NCBI GenBank assembly: GCA_030837445.1
Contig: JAUPKM010000169.1
Span: 1 to 5,240 of the forward strand
Source: Actinomycetota bacterium
GTDB lineage: Bacteria > Actinomycetota > Actinomycetes > S36-B12 > UBA10799
Length of the DNA: 5,240 bases
Direction of reading: 5' to 3'
Shown here: positions 1 through 5,240 of the stretch, in pieces
Layout of the letters: each line of letters starts with the position of its first letter
How positions within the stretch are numbered: the stretch's first letter is position 1
Program-made: the position numbers and the translations under genes
Notes under the pieces: model-generated
The model's input: the letters and a program-made list of their open reading frames with translations, nothing else
What the model was told of the DNA's origin: nothing
Database searches by the model: none

Positions 1-37
1 CTGGGCGGCACCGGCAACCTGGGCGGCACCGGCAACC
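1..37. repeat. Two tandem copies of an 18-bp unit inside the membrane protein gene
   Basis: Bases 1-18 and 19-36 are identical, and the period continues through base 37. In the reading frame of the membrane protein gene each unit encodes Trp-Ala-Ala-Pro-Ala-Thr. A degraded Ala/Pro/Thr continuation follows to about base 85. The array may extend further left than the window shows. It is best read as a low-complexity linker that grew by in-frame duplication. Confidence 0.8.
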
Positions 38-1912
38 GCGCCGATAACGGCGGCACCGGCGACCGAGCCGGCCGCACCGGAGCCGGGCTGGTACGACTGG
101 GGGGACCAGGGTCAGTTCTATTGGTCTGGTCAGTACTGGCAGCACACCTCTGGCGAGCTGGTGGCCCCCGCTCCGACACCGACCGAGGCCGGCGGTCACC
201 AGGTCCAGACCGTGCTGCTCACGGTCGGCGGACTGCTCGTATCGGCGGCCGCACTCGCGTTCGCCTTCTTCGCCTACCAGTGGCTGCCGCTTCCCGCGCA
301 ACTCGGGATGCTGGCACTCGGCGCGCTCGCAGCCGGCGTCGCCGCCATCGGTCTGCGATCCCGGCTGCCTATCGCATCCGCAGCCTTCGCGGCCATCTCC
401 TTTGTGACAGTGCTGGTGGTTGTTGGGGCGGCACCAGCCAAGCAGGCGGTCCCGGCGAACTGGTCGCCAACGAATCACCCCGACCACCTCTGGTTCCCGC
501 TGGCGTCGTTGGTGGTCGCACTGGTGGCCGCGTGGCTCGGCGCGAAGCTTCACGTCACGGCTTGGAAATGGTTGGCCGCCGCAGCAGGTCCCGCCTTCTG
601 GGCCTGGTCCTGGTTGGCGCTGGGATTGGCGACCCTCAGCAATCCGGACTGGCTCGGGCTGATGCTGATTCCGATCGCCCTGGCAGTCATCGCGATCGTC
701 GCCGCGATGGACGTCAGGCGAGGACGCGGATCGGGTTCGTTGACTGCCGGGTGGTGGATCGGGCTCGCCACCGCGGGCACGCTACTGCTCGGATATCTGG
801 GATTGGGACTCGCGATCGCCTGGATAGTCAGCCTGGCAGAGGGTGACTCCGCCGGGATCGCCGGAGTTACCCTCGTGTCCCTGGCGGTCGTCACAGCGAT
901 GATCGGGGCGGTCGGCTGGGTAGTCGTTCGCGTCGGTCGCCCGGCACCCCAGTTGACCGAAGGCGGTGAGTCAGGCAGCGGTCCGGATACCAGGCGTTGG
1001 GGGACCGTTCGGGGGCGCTGGCGGCTGGCGCTCGCTGGGTCGGCCTACCTGACCTGGATCGCAGCCAGCCAGTTCGCGGGCTGGCTGATGGACCCGGATC
1101 AGCCGACGTCAACTCTCATTGCCTGGGCGGTGGTGGTGGTCGCAGCTGTCCCGCCGGCGGCCGCATTGGCGGCTGCAGGGGTTTCTGCGGGCAGTCGTCG
1201 CAACCGGGGTTCCTGGCCAGCCGCGTTCGTGGTGGGTTACCCGATCCTGTTCGTGGCGCTGGCGCCGCTGTTTGCGCAACTGACTCCGTGGGAGGCGGCC
1301 AGCTATGGACGCGGAGCGCTGTTGTACGTCAGCGGGGCCCTCGCGCTGGCAGCGGGCCTGGTTACCCACTCGGGGCGAGGCCTGCTGTGGGCTGCGCCGC
1401 CACTGTGGTGGCTGGCCGCAGCGGTGACCACCGGACGGCCGCTCTCATTCGTAGCGATCTCGGTTGCTGCGGTCGCGCTGGGCTGCATCGGCTGGCTGCA
1501 TTCGATCTGGCTGCCGCGACGGCACGGCGACGCCACCGTCGGACCATCCTCACTGCTCTGGGCGGCAATGCCGATCTTCGGCTGGTCGATCGTGGTGGTG
1601 GCAGATCCGTCAGGCTGGCCGGGACCACCCCCCTCGGCCGTCCAGCAGGTTGCCGTGGCTGCGCTGCTGGCTCTGGTATTCGCCGTCGTCGCTGCCGCCG
1701 GTGTGCACACCCGATTGGCCGGCCTCATCGTGGGCGGGATTTGGGCCACCCTCTTCTTCGCAGTCGTCGCTCTGATTCCATTGGTGTCCGGCTTCCCCAC
1801 CTGGATCTATCTGCTGGCCGCGGGTCTGGTGCTGTTGGCCGCCGGCATGCAGTTGGAACGGCTCCGTCGCGGACAGGCAGTCGCGCGGTCGTTCCTCTCC
1901 GAGTGCCGCTGA
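2..1912 (+). CDS. Large polytopic membrane protein, 5'-truncated (SCO7613 C-terminal-domain-like)
   Basis: The frame is open from the first complete codon at base 2 to TGA at 1910-1912 (636 residues visible), so the true start lies left of the window; the GTG at 161 is probably internal. Residues 1-28 are an Ala/Pro/Thr-rich linker starting with two WAAPAT repeats. Residues 29-47 are unusually aromatic (several W and Y, with G, Q, D). From about residue 68 to the end I count roughly 18 hydrophobic stretches separated by short loops; one longer polar loop (around residues 313-340) contains several Gly, Ser and Arg. The first membrane block, beginning VQTVLLTVGGLLVSAAALAF, and the last (WIYLLAAGLVLLAAG followed by MQLERLRR) resemble the actinobacterial family named SCO7613 C-terminal domain-containing membrane protein, which often has an N-terminal zinc ribbon; that part would lie outside. 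No catalytic motif is visible and function is unknown. It ends 12 bp from the convergent kinase gene. The family assignment is from memory; the membrane topology is clear. Confidence 0.85.
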   Translation, partial: WAAPATWAAPATAPITAAPATEPAAPEPGWYDWGDQGQFYWSGQYWQHTSGELVAPAPTPTEAGGHQVQTVLLTVGGLLVSAAALAFAFFAYQWLPLPAQLGMLALGALAAGVAAIGLRSRLPIASAAFAAISFVTVLVVVGAAPAKQAVPANWSPTNHPDHLWFPLASLVVALVAAWLGAKLHVTAWKWLAAAAGPAFWAWSWLALGLATLSNPDWLGLMLIPIALAVIAIVAAMDVRRGRGSGSLTAGWWIGLATAGTLLLGYLGLGLAIAWIVSLAEGDSAGIAGVTLVSLAVVTAMIGAVGWVVVRVGRPAPQLTEGGESGSGPDTRRWGTVRGRWRLALAGSAYLTWIAASQFAGWLMDPDQPTSTLIAWAVVVVAAVPPAAALAAAGVSAGSRRNRGSWPAAFVVGYPILFVALAPLFAQLTPWEAASYGRGALLYVSGALALAAGLVTHSGRGLLWAAPPLWWLAAAVTTGRPLSFVAISVAAVALGCIGWLHSIWLPRRHGDATVGPSSLLWAAMPIFGWSIVVVADPSGWPGPPPSAVQQVAVAALLALVFAVVAAAGVHTRLAGLIVGGIWATLFFAVVALIPLVSGFPTWIYLLAAGLVLLAAGMQLERLRRGQAVARSFLSECR

Positions 1913-1924
1913 CGGGAACCCCGG

Positions 1925-2924
1925 TCACACCCCGGCGCCAGCGGCGGGCAGGGTGAGAGTGAATCTGCAACCTGGTTCGACGTTGACCACACCGATGTTT
2001 CCGCCCTGGGCCTCCACGACGGCCTTCACCAGCGCCAGCCCGACTCCGCCCCCGTCAGACGTCCGGGCCGCATCGCCGCGCCAGCCCAACGTGAAGACCT
2101 CGGCCAAGTGAGGGTCAGGGATGCCGCCGCATTCATCCGAGACGGACACCTCCACGTGGGCGCCCTCGTCCCTCGCCTCAACAACCACAACTCCCCCCGG
2201 ATTGGTATGGCGAACCGCGTTCACAATCAGGTTGTCCAAAATCCTGTTCAGGTAACCGATGTCGCAGCTGGCCTGACACTGGCCGACCCTTCGCCCGACA
2301 ATCCTGACCCCACTGGTGCGAGCGGAGGGTTCGGCGCTGGCCAGGGCATCACTGATCGCGTCCGCGACAGCGACCGGACGAAGGTCCAATGCCAGCGTTC
2401 CGGCTTGTATTCGGGACAGCCGGAAGAGATCGTCCACCATGCCGGCGAGCTGGTCCACCTCGTTCAGGATCTGTCGGTGATAACGATCCGGATCGGGTGC
2501 CACCCCGTCCACCAAGGACTCGGCCATCACCCTCATCCCTGCTAACGGGGTACGCAGATCATGACTCATCCAGGCCACCATCTCGCGCCGCTGCTGTTCG
2601 GCCTCCGCCTCCGCTGCACGGGTGGTCTCGACCCGCGTGCGCGCCGCTTCCAAAGCCGACACCCGCCGCGCCAGCATTAACCCGAAGGCGGCCGCCACCG
2701 GAATCGCGGCCAGCAAGATCCATAGCACCAACGTCAGGTCGTAGTCCGACAGGAACATCGCCTGAGCTGCCACCAGGATGCCGACGGCTACCGAGCCGAC
2801 GGCGGTAATCGGGGCCAGGGCAGCCGCCGCGCGGGGCCGGTTACGCCCAAGGGTTCCGACCGCCAGCAGTGACAGGGCGCCCGCGACCCCCGTCGCACCG
2901 GCGGCCACCAATACGACCTCGGCC

Positions 2925-2935
<11 letters not shown>
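1925..2935 (-). CDS. Sensor histidine kinase, short three-helix membrane type
   Basis: The 336-residue protein is the probable partner kinase of the adjacent response regulator. Three hydrophobic segments (about residues 7-29, 37-61 and 67-89) leave an outside loop of only a few residues (around SDYD, 63-66); R31, R33, R35 and R90, R91 suggest an N-out, C-in topology. An Arg/Glu/Ala-rich helix (90-118) leads to the dimerisation/phosphoacceptor domain with H-box SHDLRTP, His125 being the predicted phosphorylation site. The HATPase domain follows: N-box around LDNLIVNAVRHT (N235, N239), G1 box DECGGIP (267-273), F-box near 281 and G2 box GGGVGLAL (295-302). The first Gly of the canonical DxGxG is Cys269; other cysteines are 220, 224 and 323. 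The GTG start overlaps the regulator's stop by 11 bases and has a strong GGGAGG site 6 nt upstream, indicating translational coupling. There is no recognisable periplasmic sensor, PAS or HAMP domain. The signal is unknown. Confidence 0.95.
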
Positions 2936-3611
<676 letters not shown>

Positions 3612-3614
<3 letters not shown>

Positions 3615-3626
3615 CCCCGCAGCGTA
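3612..3626 (-). promoter_or_regulatory. Putative leaderless promoter of the response regulator operon
   Basis: On the minus strand TACGCT (3626-3621, fitting TAnnnT) is followed by six bases and then GTG at 3614. This spacing puts the transcription start at or very near the start codon, a common actinobacterial arrangement. No good -35 is visible at the expected distance (about 3644-3649), which is compatible with an activator-dependent promoter. The direct repeat at 3667-3684 would be centred near -61. Confidence 0.45.
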
Positions 3627-3666
3627 AGCGTCCGACCGGCCAACGCACGATGGTCCGACCGCAGAC

Positions 3667-3684
3667 GTAATCCTTCTGTAATCC
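3667..3684. promoter_or_regulatory. Direct repeat GTAATCC-N4-GTAATCC, candidate response-regulator box
   Basis: The heptamer GTAATCC occurs at 3667-3673 and again at 3678-3684, an 11-bp period with a 4-bp spacer (TTCT). Tandem half-sites one helical turn apart are the typical binding geometry of OmpR/PhoB-family dimers; the 7-4-7 layout matches that known for mycobacterial PhoP. It lies in the divergent intergenic region between a regulator of exactly this family and the thioredoxin lipoprotein gene. A weak third match (GTCCTTG, 3 of 7) occurs one period further at 3689. The binding role is inferred. Confidence 0.5.
3677..3682 (+). promoter_or_regulatory. Weak -10 candidate for the lipoprotein-ccdA operon
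   Basis: TGTAAT matches TATAAT in 5 of 6 positions but lacks the highly conserved A at position 2. The upstream -35 candidate is poor (CCGACC at 3655-3660). If used, transcription would start near 3689 with a leader of about 30 nt before the ATG at 3720. The hexamer overlaps the second half of the direct repeat, so a bound regulator could block it. The call is tentative. Confidence 0.2.
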
Positions 3685-3711
3685 GAAGGTCCTTGGCAGC
3701 CGGGCGGCAAT

Positions 3712-3715
3712 GAGG
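3712..3715 (+). promoter_or_regulatory. Ribosome binding site of the lipoprotein gene
   Basis: GAGG lies 4 nt before the ATG at 3720. The alternative in-frame ATG at 3729 would be 13 nt away, which is too far, so this site favours the 3720 start. Confidence 0.55.
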
Positions 3716-3719
3716 TCTG

Positions 3720-4298
3720 ATGGTTGCCATGATCACAACCGGCTCCCGCCGCAACCTGACCCTGGCCACCTTGGCTGTCGCCACCGTCCTTACCGTCGCC
3801 GGCTGCTCAGCCGACACCGCGACCAGTGGTTCGTCGGCCAGTGGCTCGCCCAACTCCTCCCCATCGACAGCCGGGACACCGACGGCAAGTACCCCACCGG
3901 GTTCCGGCGCATCGTCGACGGCTCCAAGTGGCACTAGGTCCAGCGCCCTGTCGGCCAGCCCGGCGGCAGCCGGGACAGCGGCCAGCTCCCCCGGCTCCTA
4001 CATCGACTATGCCGACTACGAGTCCGATCCTGGCAAGTATGCGGGCAACGAGGTCGTACTGTTCTTCAATGCGTCCTGGTGCCCGACCTGCCAGGAGGCG
4101 ACCAGCAACCTGGAATCCAGCACCATCCCGAATGGGTTGACTGTCGTATCGGTCGACTACGACGAAGCCACCGAACTCAAGCAGAAGTACGGGGTCACGG
4201 TGCAGCACACCTTCGTGCAGGTGAGCCCAGACGGGTCCGAGCTGGCCAAGTGGTCCGGCAGCACAACTGCCTCGGAGATTGAGTCCAAGGTGGTCTGA
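3720..4298 (+). CDS. Thioredoxin-fold lipoprotein with WCPTC active site
   Basis: The 192-residue protein begins with a signal peptide (basic n-region with SRRNL at 9-13, hydrophobic stretch about 13-27) and a lipobox VAGC, so Cys29 should be lipidated and anchor it outside the membrane. Residues 30-91 are a Ser/Thr/Ala/Gly/Pro linker that would hold the domain away from the membrane. The domain follows: EVVLFFNASWCPTC (111-124) with redox pair C121/C124, a DYDEATELKQKYGV segment (146-159), then QHTFVQVSPDG (162-172). The position usually held by the cis-proline before the TF strand is His163. The domain is compact (about 100 residues), like minimal thioredoxins. Coupling to ccdA one base downstream suggests that CcdA re-reduces it and that it acts as an extracytoplasmic thiol reductase, in the manner of ResA/CcsX or other CcdA partners. 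The target is not shown; His at the cis-Pro position argues against a standard ResA. ATG 3720 is chosen over 3729 for its ribosome-site spacing. Confidence 0.9.
   Translation: MVAMITTGSRRNLTLATLAVATVLTVAGCSADTATSGSSASGSPNSSPSTAGTPTASTPPGSGASSTAPSGTRSSALSASPAAAGTAASSPGSYIDYADYESDPGKYAGNEVVLFFNASWCPTCQEATSNLESSTIPNGLTVVSVDYDEATELKQKYGVTVQHTFVQVSPDGSELAKWSGSTTASEIESKVV
4287..4293 (+). promoter_or_regulatory. Ribosome binding site deciding the ccdA start
   Basis: AAGGTGG differs by one base from AAGGAGG and lies 6 nt before the GTG at 4300. It sits within the last codons of the lipoprotein gene. The alternative TTG at 4279 has only a GGAGA directly against it, so GTG 4300 is the better start. 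Confidence 0.6.
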
Positions 4299-4299
4299 C

Positions 4300-5172
4300 G
4301 TGCTCATTCTGTTGATCGGCGCGCTGGTCGCCGGAGCCCTGACCACGCTGGCCCCCTGCGTGTTGCCGATGCTGCCGGTGATCGTTGGCGGTTCGATCCC
4401 CAGCACGAAACGGGCCGGGGTGCAGGCCACGTCAACCACGCAATCGTCGGCGGCCAGCGCCGGGGTCGCTGCCGCGGGCGGGGCCAGCGAAGTGGGCGCC
4501 GCCGGCGGGGTCGGCGTCCTCCAGACGACCCAGGCACCCGAACCGGCGCAGAACCCGTTGACCCGCGCCGTCATCGTGAGCGCATCGCTGGGGTTGTCGA
4601 TCATCGTCTTCACCCTCGTGTTGAAGGTTTCCACCGCTCTGATCGGCGTGCCACCGGAGGTCTGGGCCTGGCTCAGCGGCGGCCTGCTCATCCTGCTCGG
4701 CCTGGTATCGCTATTCCCCAGTCTGTGGGAACGAGTCTCGTCGACGCTGGGGATGCAGGGGCGATCCACCAAGCGGCTGCAGGCAGCGCGCTCGCGGCGA
4801 GGAACGCTTGGGGCGGTTCTCACCGGCGCGGCCCTCGGGCCGGTGTTCTCCTCCTGCAGTCCGCTCTACGGCTATGTCATCGTCACGGTGCTGCCGGCCG
4901 ATTTCGCGCAAGGCATGGCTCTGCTGCTCGCCTACACGATCGGGTTGTGTGTCACGCTGCTAGCCATTTCACTGGCTGGTCAGCGACTGCTGCGACGCGC
5001 GCGCTGGGCCGCGGATCCGCACAGCGTGTTTCGGCGGGCGCTGGGGGCGGTGTTCGTCGTCGTGGGGTTGATGATCATCACGGGCGGCGACAAGGAGTTG
5101 CAGTCCTGGGTTATCCAGAACTCCCCGATCGCCCCCTGGGAACTCGACCAAGGCTTCATCCCTGGCAGCTGA
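4300..5172 (+). CDS. ccdA: CcdA/DsbD-type transmembrane thiol-disulfide electron transporter
   Basis: From GTG 4300 the product has 290 residues. TM1 (about 1-31) contains the family signature LAPCVLPMLPVIVGG with Cys20. A second signature, GPVFSSCSPLYGYV (180-193), carries Cys186. C20 and C186 are the expected redox pair that passes electrons from cytoplasmic thioredoxin to an outside partner. Other membrane segments lie near 90-115, 122-140, 168-198, 204-227 and 244-263, giving about six as in CcdA. A third cysteine, C217, lies in TM5. Odd feature: residues 36-86, between TM1 and TM2, are a long Ala/Gly/Ser/Thr-rich insertion, longer than the usual loop and probably cytoplasmic by family topology. 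The gene starts one base after the stop of the thioredoxin lipoprotein, so the two are almost certainly co-transcribed and coupled, and that lipoprotein is the likely electron acceptor. A role in cytochrome c maturation or general envelope disulfide reduction is inferred; no CXXCH cytochrome gene is in the window. Confidence 0.93.
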   Translation: MLILLIGALVAGALTTLAPCVLPMLPVIVGGSIPSTKRAGVQATSTTQSSAASAGVAAAGGASEVGAAGGVGVLQTTQAPEPAQNPLTRAVIVSASLGLSIIVFTLVLKVSTALIGVPPEVWAWLSGGLLILLGLVSLFPSLWERVSSTLGMQGRSTKRLQAARSRRGTLGAVLTGAALGPVFSSCSPLYGYVIVTVLPADFAQGMALLLAYTIGLCVTLLAISLAGQRLLRRARWAADPHSVFRRALGAVFVVVGLMIITGGDKELQSWVIQNSPIAPWELDQGFIPGS

Positions 5173-5223
5173 CGCTGGGGGTCACTGTCCCTGGCGGCTG
5201 GGCCCGTGGCACCCTGAGGTCCC

Positions 5224-5240
5224 ATGACTGCCGACCACCC
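5224..5240 (+). CDS. Start of a further gene, truncated by the right edge
   Basis: An ATG at 5224 opens a frame reading MTADH and the first bases of a further codon before the window ends. GAGG at 5216-5219 lies 4 nt upstream, the same spacing as in front of the lipoprotein gene. It begins 51 bp after the ccdA stop on the same strand and could be the third gene of that operon. In many actinobacteria ccdA is followed by resB, but five codons cannot identify it. Confidence 0.4.

Noticed and set aside
121..846. 241-codon plus-strand open frame
   Set aside because: It is an Arg-rich shadow of the membrane protein frame, with no hydrophobic pattern or domain.
161..1912. GTG at 161 as the start of the membrane protein
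   Set aside because: The same frame is open without a stop to the left edge and encodes a plausible linker, and no good ribosome site precedes 161. The gene is truncated rather than starting here.
997..1956. 319-codon plus-strand open frame
   Set aside because: It lies in another frame of the membrane protein gene and gives an Arg/Gly-rich translation typical of G+C-rich shadow frames.
2108..2545. 145-codon plus-strand frame antisense to the histidine kinase
   Set aside because: It is a shadow of the kinase's conserved domains, with no independent ribosome site or domain.
4279..4299. TTG 4279 as the ccdA start
   Set aside because: The ribosome-site spacing is poor compared with AAGGTGG 6 nt before GTG 4300, and the extra seven residues add nothing to TM1.
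3807..4823. 338-codon minus-strand open frame antisense to the lipoprotein and ccdA genes
   Set aside because: It lies opposite two clear genes, has no recognisable motif and no convincing start; long antisense frames are expected at this base composition.
5177..5214. Possible terminator hairpin after ccdA
   Set aside because: The best pairing (GGGTCAC with GTG-GC-ACCC) has a bulge, a long loop and no T-tract, and a probable operon gene follows immediately.

Overview
The window reads as a chromosomal segment of a high-G+C actinobacterium. The coding frames have strong G/C third-position bias, GTG starts are frequent, and one transcript looks leaderless. The large polytopic membrane protein at the left edge resembles a family I know only from Actinobacteria (SCO7613 C-terminal-domain type). 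No rRNA, tRNA, CRISPR array, insertion sequence or other sign of recent transfer is visible. Genes fill almost all of the window; the only gap of any size is the ~105 bp divergent promoter region at 3615-3719.

Layout: (1) Bases 2-1912 (+) hold the 3' part of a gene for a very hydrophobic protein with about 18 membrane segments after an Ala/Pro/Thr-rich linker. Its start lies left of the window. (2) It converges, with a 12-bp gap, on a two-component operon on the minus strand. This is an OmpR/PhoB-type response regulator (3614-2925) followed by a sensor histidine kinase (2935-1925) whose start overlaps the regulator's stop by 11 bases. (3) Divergently, on the plus strand, lies a thioredoxin-fold lipoprotein with a WCPTC active site (3720-4298). 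One base after its stop comes a CcdA/DsbD-type transmembrane thiol-disulfide transporter (4300-5172). (4) A further plus-strand start (5224) is cut by the right edge.

How the genes fit together: by analogy with characterised CcdA systems, CcdA would carry reducing equivalents from cytoplasmic thioredoxin across the membrane to the lipid-anchored thioredoxin outside, which would reduce extracytoplasmic disulfides (for example on apocytochrome c or other envelope proteins). The two-component pair reads away from the same intergenic region. That region contains a perfect 7-bp direct repeat with 11-bp periodicity (GTAATCC-N4-GTAATCC, 3667-3684), the geometry expected for a dimeric OmpR-family regulator. 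The most interesting hypothesis is that the small, loop-less membrane kinase senses an envelope or redox signal and controls both itself and the thiol-reducing operon through this box. The parts are known families. The regulatory link is inference from position and the repeat.
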